DNA of 64,000 bases from Cristatella mucedo (GCA_009760855.2 WPIO01000002.1:7401001-7465000); one strand, 5' to 3'; shown: positions 12,190-23,299, counted from the stretch's first letter. Made by a program: numbers and translations. The notes: generated from the sequence alone by a model not told the origin.

Positions 12190-14239
12190 CATGTACATCT
12201 TACTTTTTTGTGTCAGTAAGAAGAAAAGAAAGTGAATAAAAGTATACCCCTTCAGCGATTTGAATACGCAGATAAAAGGCTGTGGCAGCTATGCAGTTTT
12301 AACTGACTGCTCTTAACAGCGAAATCCGGCCACGGTATTCGGCCAAGATTTGCAGTGTTTCTCGTATTCAAGTTGGTGAATAGTCAGTCTTGATTTTTGG
12401 TAAGCTCTCTAAAACTTGCGATTAGTTGACCTAGTTAGTTCAATGTGTGAGGGAAATAATCGGTCAACTGGTCGAGGGCTTACGTTGCGCTCAGTCAGAG
12501 GCGTAAGGTCATTCAGAATGTCGGCTCAGTGACGGAGCCAGGAGGGAAGCAGGAAGCAGCTGCCCTCCTAATCAGCAAGATGGCAGCTCTCGCTGACTGA
12601 CACATCGCGGGCATTTGCTTAAGTTAGCTTTAGCGCCTCGAGTAGCAGGAGCTCGGCCATGTTCGCATCTAGCCATGCAGATCGGCCGGGACCCATAAGT
12701 CAAGTCATAGTGAGCTATGGAGTTAATCCAATAGCGAGACCTAGTTTGGTCATAAAATAACAATCTAAAGAGGCACCCTACTGACAGAAGACGCAAACTG
12801 GCAAGTAGGCTGACTAATGTGCGACGCTGACCAGGAATCTGGACTGGTAGGCAAGCGCAAGAATGCCATCAGCCGAGGGTTTGAAGCAAATTAATGACCT
12901 GGATGTGAAAACTGTGGATGCCGATAGATAGGTAGGTCCGTGAGAATAACTGGAAGATTTTTGGCTTGCATTTCTTAGTAGCTCAGTTAGCCAGAGACCC
13001 CAATCCTTGGAGTGAGAAGCGAGAGACCGAACCTTCGGCGACGATAAGATAAGTTAGACTTGAACTTCGCCGTTGTTTTCCTGTGGCCACACAGCGAGCA
13101 GCGCTTACTTTGTTGGGCTGCCGGGGGTTCGCCCTCAGTCAGGTCAGTGCACCATCGCTAGCTATTGCATGAGCATGCCAAAGTGTCCTCTATACCGTAA
13201 TTCCGAGGACTCTCTTAGTTTCAACCGGTAGGACCGGCTGTCGCTGCATTGTGTTCGCTTGCTCTGGTGCATGATTCCCTACTTTTAAATCCACAGCGAG
13301 CTGCCGGCTTTGGTGCCCAGTTGTGGCTGGTTGTAATTTAACTGCAAACCAGATCGGAATTTCACAGTATCCCGAAATAGCACGGGGGGGCAGACACTGG
13401 TGCTGTCACATAAGGTATGTGACAGCATGTTATGAGTTAGAAAGCCGGAGCGTGAATCGATCGCTTCGAGGTCACGTGACCACAACAGCCTGCTGCATGA
13501 AGCTGCGCCTACTCTGACGATTGTTCGGAGTCGAGAGACATCCAAGGACTTCTTCTTTGTGTCGATTGCAAACTAGCGTCAAATCAGCCATGAGCTAATT
13601 GGGCAACGGTTCAGAGTGGAGAATAGCTCCGTTTTAGGGCTGCGGCTGGTCCATTCGCTCTCACTTGGCAAGAGGAGAGAAGTGGACGTGCGGAGGTCGT
13701 ACAGTTTCTCGGTCGGCGGAGCGTGACGGCCTCGGAGCAGCGGCGGCGGCGTGCTGCTGCATCCACCTACCCAAAAGGAACTGCTGCTCGCTGCGATATT
13801 ACTTTCGTAAGACAGTGCAAGGAGAAAGCGGGAGATGAGGAAGCGAAGAGCAAGTGCAACTGAAAATCTAAAATGCAATTCCTTTAGTTAAAATTAATGG
13901 CGCTTTGTAAGACGGACGCGTACTTAGTAGGTCTGCTTGCAGGGAGCCCAGATCTGGCTGCTTATACATCCCGAATGCAAGAGCCGGTACCGGAAGACAG
14001 CTAAGGGCTCCTAAGAACTACCAGCGAATGAATATCCAGGGCTTTAACGCTCTTCTTGACTTGGTAGAAGCCCCGAATTACCAATAGGGACGCACCGCGC
14101 TTCGCTTCAAAATACCCGCACGCGCGCTAGCGCGCGCGAGAGAGAGGGTGGCCGTCACATACGCACGCACGCACGCACGCGCGCACAGTTTTCTTGCTAT
14201 AGGTAGGCTGCAGTTAAGCGATCACCGTCGCATGCTTTT
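12188..14239. other. No recognisable gene
   Basis: About 2 kb of single-copy-looking sequence. A minus-strand frame at 13878-13579 starts with a hydrophobic segment, but it has no splice or poly(A) context and I do not call it. A short ACGC-repeat tract lies at about 14158-14185. Nothing else stands out. Confidence 0.35.
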
Positions 14240-14545
14240 GCCGACTTCGCTTTGCAAAGGAGACACGTGCTCAAACCGCTGGGACTTGAAGACTTGCCTT
14301 GCAGCCATATTCATAGTCTGCTGCAGTGGCCTAATAGCTGTCTTTGGCAGCCCAGCCAAAAGGAAATTACCATAATCCAGCCGAGACAGAACTAAGGAGC
14401 TAATTATTTTTTTGCAAGCCACAGTGGAAGATAGCTCCTTATCTAAGATAGGGATCGGACGTGATGGTTAGCCGTAGGAGCAGTCTTCTGAATGAAGCTT
14501 TTAAAATTGAGGCAGCTGTCGAAAACGACATCTAAATTTACGGGT
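14240..14545 (-). mobile_element. LINE-2 family fragment
   Basis: Read on the minus strand it encodes LVLSRLDYGNFLLAGLP followed by an NMAARQVFKSQRFEHVSPL-like stretch. This is the post-RT region of LINE-2, collinear with 63.25-63.45 kb. It is truncated on both sides. Confidence 0.72.
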
Positions 14546-14714
14546 TTGTGGGTCTATAATCCAAAGCAATGTCCACCGTTAAGCGCTCGTTGGTGGATAT
14601 CATAAACAGAAGCGCGACGTCTCCTTCGTAGAAAAGTTTCAGGCTGCGGCTACAGCAGACAAAGCTGCCGGCGTTCAAAGACTTGCTCTGAACGCCTCAA
14701 TAGAACTAGAGCCA

Positions 14715-14944
14715 ATGAGCGTCAGCCATTTTATTTTGGCCGTGGAGTGAATGTGACACATACCGGGTTTTGATTGGTCGGCTGGTCCAACGAGGAGCCA
14801 AACGCTAGATTATCGTCATTTAGAGCCTCCTAGCTTGGCTCCTCCCTAAAAGTATAATGCTGTGTGGTGACGTGGTAGCCCAAAACAGCGGGAAATCGGT
14901 CCAAAATCGATGCCGATTTATGAGGAAAGTCAAGAGTATAAAAG
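14715..14944 (+). promoter_or_regulatory. Possible Pol II promoter: two CCAAT boxes and TATAAAAG
   Basis: AGCCAATGAG lies near 14713, an inverted CCAAT (GATTGG) near 14775 and TATAAAAG at 14937-14944. Two AATAAA motifs lie between the expected start site and the next ATG (15027). A solo LTR (U3-R) is therefore as likely as a host promoter. Confidence 0.35.
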
Positions 14945-15026
14945 CAGGTTTAGTTTAGTTGAGCAGTCTTGTATGTGCATACAGTTGCTTGCATTTCTTT
15001 CCATTTGTGAATAAACATTTGAATAA

Positions 15027-15293
15027 ATGTCCATTCAAATGAAAAATAAACTGACTTCAGTGTTTTCATCGGACGCTGCGAAAGTATTTCACGCCTTCTT
15101 TCAACCGGGGCTGCTCGCGTTGGCCGATCTCCCGCCGGCTCTCAGCACTCTTCGGTATCCAGAGGCAATGAAGTTTCTGTATTCGACAAATTCGCTGGAA
15201 CTTCAAGACAGCATCGAACGAGTATCGATCGGATACTGGTTACTCTTCAATGGCAGCAGCAACAGCGCAGGCACCGAGGCACGCAGTCGATAA
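15027..15293 (+). CDS. Uncharacterised 88-codon ORF downstream of a TATA box
   Basis: An open frame from ATG about 85 bp after TATAAAAG. The product is mixed hydrophobic and helical, starts MSIQMKNKLTSVF, and has no motif I recognise. The two AATAAA motifs just upstream argue that the promoter belongs to an LTR and that the ORF is fortuitous. No coding evidence exists beyond position and length. Confidence 0.22.
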   Translation: MSIQMKNKLTSVFSSDAAKVFHAFFQPGLLALADLPPALSTLRYPEAMKFLYSTNSLELQDSIERVSIGYWLLFNGSSNSAGTEARSR

Positions 15294-15501
15294 CAGATCC
15301 ATTTGGGAGCTTGAGCAATACTTCTTACCGAAAGTCGCGCTAAAGAAGATCTTATTAGCACATCTGTCCCCCAGACTCAGGCTTCTGCCAGTCGATATTG
15401 ACTGGACTGGCAAATAATCAATGAGCCTTCGACAGCTGGCGATGAAGCTTTCCACCTCGTAAGTCCTTATATCAAAGTAATTCTGTCGAGTGTCCTCTTT
15501 C

Positions 15502-15650
15502 CTAAATATAATTCATTTGTATAGCGCCCTAAGGGAACTCAATCTCCATTCAGGCGCTTCACATATGCCACCGAGCTCGAGCCCACGACCTCGGCCAGAC
15601 CTTGGTCCCCGGGGCGAGCACCTTAACCACTGGGCCAAACCAGCTCGTAC
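15502..15650 (-). mobile_element. SINE-B copy 1 (tRNA-derived with LINE-1-like tail)
   Basis: On the minus strand: a tRNA-like head with TGGCCCAGTGGTTAAGGTGC (box A) and GGGCTCGAGCTC (box B position), a short body, then GCGCCTGAATGGAGATTGAG and GGGCGCTATACAAATGAATT. The last part resembles the LINE-1 3' tail. Two further copies lie at 30.9 and 45.3 kb. Confidence 0.78.
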
Positions 15651-15789
15651 GGGAGCATCTGTGGCTTCCGGTTGCCCACCGAATGCAGACTGTAGTTTTT
15701 TGTTGTCGTGCAAAGTCCGCCGCGACTTAGCTTCTCTACACTTAGCTGATCTACTTCGTCAGCCTCTGCCTTAACCCTTAGGTCCTCTT

Positions 15790-15895
15790 AGGACCAATTA
15801 ATTACAGGTAGCTGCGCCGCCGCCACTCGTACGTTTAAAAACTGCTGGCGACAGAAGCTTGGGCTTTTCGAGTCCCAGGCTAAAGTACCAGCTTC
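15790..15895 (+). mobile_element. Short LINE-2 scrap
   Basis: Contains ACTGCTGGCGACAGAAGCTT and a following CCTAGACT-like stretch, matching the LINE-2 segment that encodes TVGDRSFSSAGPRL. Short and diverged. Confidence 0.4.
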
Positions 15896-16791
15896 AACAT
15901 TTCTAAAACAATATCACTGGCTGCCTGCTCTGGTGCATCCATTTCTAGCCCTCGTGCGAGCGGTGACTCCGTGCACTCCCTTTTCCCCCGACTGTTCTTG
16001 CGACTCGGACCTGAAGTGAAATTCTGCCTGAAATTCACAGCGGACCACGACCAGAGATTTCGGCGGTCCTTCGCAGCTGCTGCACGAACGCCTCAAACCA
16101 CTGCGACTGAACCGCTGCTTTAGAGGCAGCTCAAGCAGCGCTCGCTCGCTCGACCGGATACTCGATCGGCGATCGAGCGTGCGCTTCCGTTTCCCGGCAT
16201 GCAAGGCGTCGATGCATCGCGACGCATCGACTGCTACTGTACTGGCTTGCCCAATCGAGTCGGATGACGACAGTTTTAGAGAGAAACTTTGTATCATCGC
16301 TTTCAGAGGATGGAAGATGAACGCGAGGGCAGCCAGGTACTCAGCTACGGAGTTGGCTTGCCTTGCAGCAGCAGAGGCGGTGAAAGCTCACCTGCTTACC
16401 AACACCTCGTACGAACCTCACGAATCCTTTGGAGACCGTGCCTCGTAAGCTCCCAAAGGCCGGAACCACCGCACGCGCTAGGTGTGCACTTTACTCTTCA
16501 TCCAGACTACGACCTGGTAGGTAATGTGGCAGATGGTTTAGGAAAAGTATGCCGAGATCATGCCTATTAGATTGAGGTGCATGAATGGCCCGACCAAGTG
16601 CCGAATCAGCGAAAAGAGAAAGCGAAGCCGAGGCCGACGGTAACCATTCGGTGCTCGTCAACGGGACGCCTTGCATTCTGCGCAGCGACCACGTTTCTGA
16701 GTTTAGACGGCTCGCAAGTGTGTTTTCCTACTAACCTGTAATTATGTAGTGGAAGTACGCGATGAAACTAGCGATAACTTGAGTCACTTTC

Positions 16792-16794
<3 letters not shown>
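15896..16794. other. Mostly unrecognised, with a LINE-1 scrap at about 16395-16470
   Basis: The only recognisable piece is at about 16395-16470 (+), where CTCGTACGAACCTCACGAATCC and TTTGGAGACCGTGCC match the LINE-1 post-RT region (SFGDRA). The remaining frames are unremarkable. Confidence 0.45.

Positions 16795-16858
<64 letters not shown>
16795..16858. repeat. (GA)n microsatellite
   Basis: About 31 GA units with one terminal interruption. Confidence 0.97.
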
Positions 16859-16860
<2 letters not shown>

Positions 16861-17816
16861 TGGTGGCTAAGCATCTGAAACAAGCGGTCAAGGACAGCTG
16901 CTAAGCTCCTGAATCGCAGCAAGTCAAGGGCAGCTACTGAGCTCCAGGACCGCCGAAAAGATCTACTACGCGTTGTCAAACGTAAGGTCAGCGACCTCTG
17001 ATACTCTGTTAATTTGGTAGGACTGAGCCATTTGTAGCCCACGATAACCAGCTGGACCTTTCGAAGGAAAGCCGACAGCAGAGTTTCACGATGATCCGAG
17101 GCTGGCCGCCCGTGTGCCCGAAGCCAATCAAGCTACGCCCGGTATGCAGGTACGCTAGCAGATCTCGAGGCAGCGGGCGACTTACCTGGCCTCGAGGACT
17201 CGTCGACTTCGGCCCCAAAGCCATCGAGGACGGACGTTCGCGTACTTCGTTCGGTGCCAGCTTCCGGATGTCGTAGAAAACCCGGCAGCTCGTGACGTCA
17301 AGGGAGGCTTCAACGGAAGCTGCACCGAAGCTCTACCGCGCAGCTGCAGCAGGAATGAGGGCTGCGTAACCGCCCGGCGGGTGGACCGCCGAAGGGCTTC
17401 CACGATTAACCGACGAGAGCTAATTGACTTCTGACTCTCCTCAAAGCGCCGCGGATGGAGGAATAGTCGGAGCGCCTTCGACTATTCCTAGAAGTCGGAG
17501 CGCCTCCTCCTACTTCTCTTCGGTTGACGGTGTCTGCGACACCGTGCGGCGCCCGTCTGTGACGATAAACTGCCCTCTTCGCGTCGCGCGTCTACGTACG
17601 CGGACGCGCTAGAGCTAGAGTACAGCGCGGGAGCGTGTGGGCGGCGCCACCTAGCGCCTTTTGATTTTCGCAAGTAAGCCTGCGGCTGCGCTTCGCTGCC
17701 CGCGGAATGCGGCAAATGGCGACGCCGCGAGTATCCTCAAACGAGCTCACAGCTCGCGGCCGCGAGCTGTCGGCGAGCAATGCTGACGTCGTCGCCGCCG
17801 CCGCCCGCTGGCCGAT
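16859..17816. other. No recognisable gene
   Basis: GC-rich sequence with overlapping chance frames on both strands. A local duplication of the type TCGGAGCGCC is seen near 17465-17505. No motif-bearing product was found. Confidence 0.35.
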
Positions 17817-17842
17817 GGCGGCGGCGGCGGCGGCGACAGTGT

Positions 17843-17889
<47 letters not shown>
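17817..17889. repeat. (GGC)n trinucleotide repeat
   Basis: GGC units interrupted once by ACAGTGTC near 17837. The poly-Ala and poly-Pro frames it creates are repeat artefacts. Confidence 0.95.
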
Positions 17890-17890
<1 letters not shown>

Positions 17891-18256
17891 ACCTGATGAC
17901 AAAAAAGGTATCGGTCGCGGGTAGCTCAAAAAAAATTCGCAGCCACGCGACAAGTCGAGCGCATGGCATGAGCAAAACAGCGCGGCTCCGATGTCGGCGA
18001 AGCCAGCGACGATTGGCGCCTGGCGCGTCTCTGCCCGAGCGCGATCTACGTCGGCCTACGAGCCTACGAGCTATCCTGGCGAGCGATGCCGGCGCCCTGG
18101 CGGCGGCGCTAATATCGTGCGATGTGAAAAGTCGCTGGCGTTGCATTTGCAATTCGGCGCAGTCGCTAGTGCAATAATTACTAGACACTCGCAGCAGCGC
18201 GAGAGGCCCGCCGGGGCGCAACCCGACCGCCGGAGTCGCCAACCTGTCCAAAGGGA

Positions 18257-18445
18257 CTAACGATCGGTGATTGCGGTTAGGGCAGGAAGTTGCTCCATCA
18301 GGCGGATGAGACGAGCGTCTTTGGCCTCGTAGTGCATTGACCGCCTCCGGCGCTCGCGATCGCAGTCGCGTAGCGCTTCGTAGTCGAAAGCGCTACGCAG
18401 CGGAGCGGTGGGCAAACCGATTAGATCAGCAATGGCCGCGCCCAT
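18257..18445 (-). CDS. Uncharacterised 62-codon ORF (weak)
   Basis: The product is charged and helical, with ALRDCDRERRRRSMHYEAK and LIRLMEQLPALTAIT. That composition looks more protein-like than neighbouring frames. It has no recognised motif, no obvious splice sites and no paralogue in the window. It could be an exon or chance. Confidence 0.18.
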   Translation of the reverse strand: MGAAIADLIGLPTAPLRSAFDYEALRDCDRERRRRSMHYEAKDARLIRLMEQLPALTAITDR

Positions 18446-18498
18446 CGCGCAGCATTAGCCGTCCCGCTCAACTAGGCGTCGCAGAGCGTGTACGCTAA

Positions 18499-18655
<157 letters not shown>

Positions 18656-18775
18656 ACTTTGCCGTTGGGGGAGCAGAAACCCCCCATCCCGAGTAGCTCG
18701 CCGCGGCCGCGGCGTCGCATCGTCAGCGCGTCCTAATGTTAAAGCTCGCTGTCCGGGGGAGGTAAACGCCCCTCC

Positions 18776-18927
18776 TGAGAGCGTTCGCTCTCCCTAAGAG
18801 TGCTCGCTCCTACTGAAAGCGCTCGCTCCTCCTAAGAGCGCTCGCTTCTTCTGAGAGCGCTCGCTCCTCCTGAGAGCGTTCGCTTCTTCTGAGAGCGCTC
18901 GCTCCTCCTGAGAGCGCTCGCTCCTCC
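18776..18927. repeat. 19-bp palindromic minisatellite, block 1 (8 units)
   Basis: Eight units of consensus TGAGAGCGCTCGCTCCTCC. Each contains the self-complementary core GAGCGCTC. The array exits into CTGCTCTTACCTGTGCGAGT. A second block with the same unit and exit sequence lies at 20328-20403. Confidence 0.93.
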
Positions 18928-20327
18928 TGCTCTTACCTGTGCGAGTCTCCGTTGCTCCGCGGTCGCTCGGAGGTCGCGTGTGCGGAGGAGGATCACGAGC
19001 ACTCGCGCGACGTCATAGGCCGGACGTGAGAGACACTCAGCGGCCAGCGGATGGGATTCTAAAAGACGCGACGTTGAAATCGTACGGCCGCTCCCCGAAC
19101 GACAGCGAGCGGCCCGCGACGATGAGGAACGAGCAACGATTGAGCGGCAACCTCGGTCGTTGCCCGTCGAAGCAGTGAGGAGGCAGAGACGCGGGGCGCG
19201 GACTTCGCGCCGGACATCGAGCGACGGCGGCGTTCTGCCGCTCGGCGGGCAGCGGGCTGCGGAGCAACTAGCTGCTGCCCGCTTGCAGCGTACGTGAAGT
19301 GCCTGGAAAGAGATTAAGCTCTCCGAGAGCGCAACGGAGATATCTTATTACTTTTAGTCGGTCATTGCTAGTTATTATAGGAAAGTTCTGGCCGGAGCGA
19401 GCGAGTGAGCGGTACTGAGAGGGCCTCCAGTGATGGTGAGCCGGGGCGTGAGCTCCCGACTGCGGCGGCAGCGGTAGAGGGTCATTGGAGTAGCTTCGAC
19501 GAACCCTTCAATTTGACCTTTTGGTCTTAAATTCGGGCTCGGTGCGCTTTTGTTTTTGGGCCTTTCAATTGACGAAACCGTGCTGGAAATGCGATTCTAA
19601 GTTTTGACAATTGACCCATTAACGGGACCAGGTGTAACGGTCGCACGCTTCACTGCAAACCTTGCTAGCTCCGATTTCACTCAACCGCGATCCGCCGACC
19701 GGAAAAGGAGACACCGTGCCGGCGGCCCGAGCCGCTCGTCGCCAAACGGTGTGCGCGCGGGCGCGAGCGCATTTGAAGCGCTCCCCTCTCTGCATCCGCA
19801 GCGGCCGCCGAGGATGGCTCTGGTCGGAGACGGACGGGCACCGCCGCCGCTAGGTGCGCAGCGCGGGGGCCAGCGAGCGCGGGCACCGAGCGGCGGCGCG
19901 TGTCCGTCGAAGGATCGCGCGGCGACGGCGGAGACGGCTCGACCGCCGTCCCCATCGCGTCGCGCCGGCGCGACGCGACGGTGGCACTGGCATCTGCGGT
20001 TGGCGCGAGCTGCCGATTTGCGACCGGGCGAGCTCATTTCCCAGGTGGCGGCAGCTGCCGAGTCGCGTCAGGGTTCAGCTGCGAGATCCTCGGATCGGCG
20101 AACGTCTGGAGGAGCCAGGACCCGCTAATTGTCGGGGCGCGTCGCAGCCGTTGCGCGACTTCGGATGTCGGTCATGAACCACCGGTCGGCGGTCGAGGCC
20201 AATTAAGAAGGGAATCGGAGTTGATTTTTGACCACTGAGCGGCAAGCGGCCTGCCCGGCAGTAATATGCCCGCATGGGGGCGGCGCGGTGCAGCAGCAAC
20301 TTCCATTCGCGTTGACGCTCACGCTCC
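18928..20327. other. GC-rich stretch between the two minisatellite blocks
   Basis: Overlapping chance frames on both strands. A LINE-1-like tail scrap lies at about 19300-19350 (AAGTGCCTGGAAAGAGATTA and AGCTCTCCGAGAGCGC). No recognised product. It lies upstream of gene B and may hold regulatory sequence, but nothing specific is visible. Confidence 0.35.
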
Positions 20328-20403
20328 AAAAAGCGCTCGCTCCTTCTGAGAGCGCTCGCTCCTCCTGAGAGCGCTCGCTCCTTCTGAGAGCGCTCGCTCC
20401 TCC
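20328..20403. repeat. 19-bp palindromic minisatellite, block 2 (4 units)
   Basis: Four units of the block 1 repeat, exiting into the same CTGCTCTTACCTG[C/T]GCGAGTCTCC. It lies 117 bp upstream of the TATA box of gene B. Confidence 0.93.
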
Positions 20404-20519
20404 TGCTCTTACCTGCGCGAGTCTCCAATCCCCCCTCTTTGTCGATCGATAACCCCTTCGATGATTAACCCTACGACCCAGCTCGAGACGTTGGCGACCT
20501 GAGGGGTCACCGCGCACGC

Positions 20520-20527
20520 TATAAAAA
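20520..20527 (+). promoter_or_regulatory. TATA box of gene B
   Basis: TATAAAAA in GC-rich context. Transcription should start near 20550, which places the ATG at 20587 as the first available start and excludes the in-frame ATG at 20527 that overlaps the TATA box itself. Confidence 0.6.
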
Positions 20528-20586
20528 TGCAGGTAAAGCTAACGGCGTGCACGAGGCGAGTCTTCGGCCCAGGATCGCCGCTGGCC

Positions 20587-21724
20587 ATGTTCGCTGCCGC
20601 GCTAGCCGCGCTGGCGCATCTGGTCAACATTTACGAGGGGTCGGTGATGGAAAACATTCACGCTTGTCAGCGACTGACAGCGGTAGGCTGTGACGACGAC
20701 GGCGGCGGCGGCAAAGGCGACGACGGCTCGATGCTTCCGCTTCCGGACGATCTCGCGAAGCGCAGCGCTGCGTCGTTGCTTTTCGCGCGTGCGACGAAGA
20801 GCCGCCGCCGCCGCCGCCGCCGCTGCAGTTGCCGCCGCAGCTGCAGCCACTAGCGAAAGATCTGCTCCGCGCTGCCGCGGCGAGCGCCTAGCGGCGAGCG
20901 CCCAACTCGCTCCGCTCGCCGCAGGTCGACTTGCCCTCGCGGCTCGTGGCGCAGCACTCGAAAACTCTGCTGCTCGAAGGATTTCCGCCGGCCGGCGCCG
21001 GAGCGCACTGCGGCGCCGCCATCGGCGACCGCGAGGCCGGCCGATGGTCGGCCGACGGCGACGGCCGCTGGAAGGTAACCGACGCGTGTCGCCAGCGTCT
21101 CCCGTCGCGTTCATAGCACGGAGCGATCCCGGATTGAACAAATAAATAGTGGCGACCGGGCCACGGGTAGACGCGAACCCACCCAGCTGTAGAGCGCCGC
21201 TGCCGCGACAGCTTCGGAGCCCAAGCCGCAGTGGGTGCTAGAGGGCGCCATCGCTTAGCTCTCGCTTGCGCGTGGCGGCGAGCGGTTTCTCGCTGCGATA
21301 TCTGCCAGGAGAAGAGCGCCCGGCTGTCACGTGCCTGGTGCTAATGACGACTGTAATCGAGTCACGCTTCGCGGAGCCGGATCTGTGCCAGGAGCTGCGC
21401 AAAACCCTGGCAATCGCTTCAATAGAGAGCTATCGGCACTAAAGTACTGCTGCACCCGAGTGGCACGCAGAGCCACAAGGCGGCTGGCGGCTATTTGACG
21501 TACAGTGGCAGTCAGTATCATAATTTATTATGACACTGCAGAGAGACAAAGGAGAGAGACAGAGAGAGACAAGAAGACAGAGAGATAGAGGTGGAGAAAA
21601 ATTGAGATAGCCGGATTCAGTGAGTGATCGAGGGTGACAAGAAAGGAACACAATTAACGAGACGAAGATTTGGATATAGCAAACGACCAGAGAGACAGTG
21701 AGAGCCAGAGGCATGGAAGTGTCA

Positions 21725-21762
<38 letters not shown>

Positions 21763-21765
21763 AAT

Positions 21766-21799
<34 letters not shown>

Positions 21800-22313
21800 T
21801 GGAAATACAGAAATGCAGAAATAAGGAGAGAAGCAGAGACAAACAAAGAGAAGCAGATAGACGTGCAGACAGAAACAGAGGGACAGGGAGTTATAGAGAC
21901 ACAAAAAACAAATCAGAGTCCAAATCTCTTTGCTTTTGCAGTTTTCCGGTTGTGCCACTGAAGAATACTACCGATTGAATATACTCGTGAATTTTTGGAA
22001 CGCGTCTTTGGCGGCATACAAAAAGGAGTCGGCGAGCAGCGGCGAGATGATTTCTGCTATGGAGAACGCCCTAAACTCTTTCCAGCTTGCTAAACACCAG
22101 ATGCGTCAGGTGCTGTTCAACTCAGGCGCCCCGCCGGTCGCCGTCGCGCAGCTGCGAAGCGTCATCGGGCTGAGCGAGAGAGTGAACTGGCTGGGATTGC
22201 AAGCCAGAAACGCTGCGATGATCGCGATGGCGGCAGACGTGCTGCTTGAGCAGCTGGGTGTGCTGCGACTTCTGCAGTGCACATACAGCGTCAGCGGCAC
22301 CAACTGCCGCTGA
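20587..22313 (+). CDS. Small helical protein gene B (155 aa, two exons), paralogue of gene A
   Basis: I do not recognise this family. Exon 1 is 20587-20682 (32 codons) and exon 2 is 21942-22313 (123 codons plus stop). The 1259-bp intron begins GTAGGC, ends TTTGCTTTTGCAG and is phase 0. The start is chosen because it lies about 37 bp after the expected start site of a TATA promoter and aligns exactly with the start of gene A. Conserved with gene A: exon 1 length and L9, H11, L12, Y16, S19, M21, C27, R29, L30; exon 2 C36, E39, E40, R43, AME, LAK.Q and RNAAM (R121-M125). Exon 1 begins MFAAALAALAHLV, a hydrophobic stretch that may be a signal peptide. Exon 2 looks like three long helices. B alone has a short C-terminal tail with C145 and C154. 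AATAAA at 22505 fits its 3' end. A secreted helical bundle is possible but is inference. Confidence 0.72.
21727..21796. repeat. Interrupted (GA)n microsatellite in the intron of gene B
   Basis: Two GA runs separated by AAAAAAATAAA, in a purine-rich 400-bp segment just upstream of the splice acceptor. Confidence 0.93.
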
Positions 22314-22504
22314 CGCCTGACGTTAATACTCGGCGGCGGCGGCGGCGGAGGCTTGGCGACGTTAATCGCAGAGAGCACTAGCGGTCGCTGTGTCGGAAGC
22401 CTTCAGCCATCGTCGCCGGTCGCCCGAGCCCGCCGTTCCCAGGTGCCCGCTCATTCATGAGACTCAATACGGAGTCGAGAGCGCCTCGGTTAAACATCTT
22501 AACC

Positions 22505-22510
22505 AATAAA
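22505..22510 (+). terminator. Poly(A) signal of gene B
   Basis: AATAAA 192 bp after the stop codon of gene B, the first such signal downstream on this strand. Confidence 0.5.
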
Positions 22511-23087
22511 TCCGTCATACCGTTATCGATACTTGACCTTGTCACAGTCGACAACACTCGGTGTTTCAGCAACCAACTACGCTGTAAGGAATTTTTCGTC
22601 TAGTTCATTTCTCACTGCTTCACAGTCAAAGCATGCAAGAAAGCGGCGCACGCGAAGGTGCGCAGGTGCGTAGGTGCACCTGTAAGTAGGCCAGTGTCAA
22701 TCCGCATCCCAGCAGCGCCGAGATTAGGCCGCTCTTCCAGCCAATCCCATACGGCACAGCGAAGGTTTCGCTATGGGCAGAGGTTTACAGTGCGTCCGAG
22801 CATCAGTACTCGTACTCTTTGCTCAGCCTATCGCTGCCTTCACTCATTTCTTCCTCCTGCCTGCCTGCATCTGTCACATCACGTGTCTCTCCCTGTCTCT
22901 CTCGGTCTCTCTAAATCATGTACTCACTTCACACCTCGCTACTTCATTTAACTCTTTCTCTCTCTTTATTATTTCTTTCTCTCGCGACTATTCTATAATG
23001 ATCTATAATGATATTCTCTTCCCATTTATGTATTTCATACTGCTCTTTCCCTTTATACTCTGCAACATCTCTCTACTCTCTCTGCAC

Positions 23088-23090
<3 letters not shown>
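22511..23090. other. No recognisable gene; pyrimidine-rich to the right
   Basis: After the gene B poly(A) signal the sequence becomes CT-rich and leads into a CT microsatellite. The hydrophobic Leu/Ser-rich frames are products of this bias. Confidence 0.4.

Positions 23091-23150
<60 letters not shown>
23091..23150. repeat. (CT)n microsatellite
   Basis: About 30 CT units, with further CT-rich sequence to about 23200. Confidence 0.96.
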
Positions 23151-23153
<3 letters not shown>

Positions 23154-23299
23154 ATACACTTCTCTATCCCTCTACTTACTCTCTCTCTCTCTCCTTTGTC
23201 CATAAACCATATCTACATGCTGACCTTGTCGCATCTAAGTATCTTATGCTTGATGACATCGCGAATTTCATTACTAATCATTTGATCGTGCTTTCTTTA

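Noticed and set aside
13579-13878. Minus-strand 99-codon ORF with a hydrophobic start
   Set aside because: The hydrophobic stretch is rich in Arg and Phe, there is no poly(A) or splice context, and nothing resembles a known secreted protein.
16179-16448. Possible third member of the gene A/B family (KMNARAARYSATELACLAAA and following)
   Set aside because: Only a loose resemblance to the last helix. The RNAAM, AME and Cys/Glu-Glu landmarks are absent, and the frame runs into a LINE-1 scrap.
17592-18251. 219-codon minus frame with an Ala run, and its plus-strand counterpart
   Set aside because: Driven by the GGC repeat at 17817-17889. No motif, and comparable frames are open on both strands, as expected in GC-rich DNA.
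18776-20403. CRISPR-like array of short repeats
   Set aside because: The 19-bp units are directly adjacent without spacers, so this is a minisatellite. The sequence is eukaryotic.
20527-20853. Longer 108-codon reading of gene B from the ATG at 20527 through the intron
   Set aside because: Its ATG overlaps the TATA box, and the frame past 20682 is low complexity (Gly/Asp and Arg runs). Gene A supports the ATG at 20587 and splicing at 20682.
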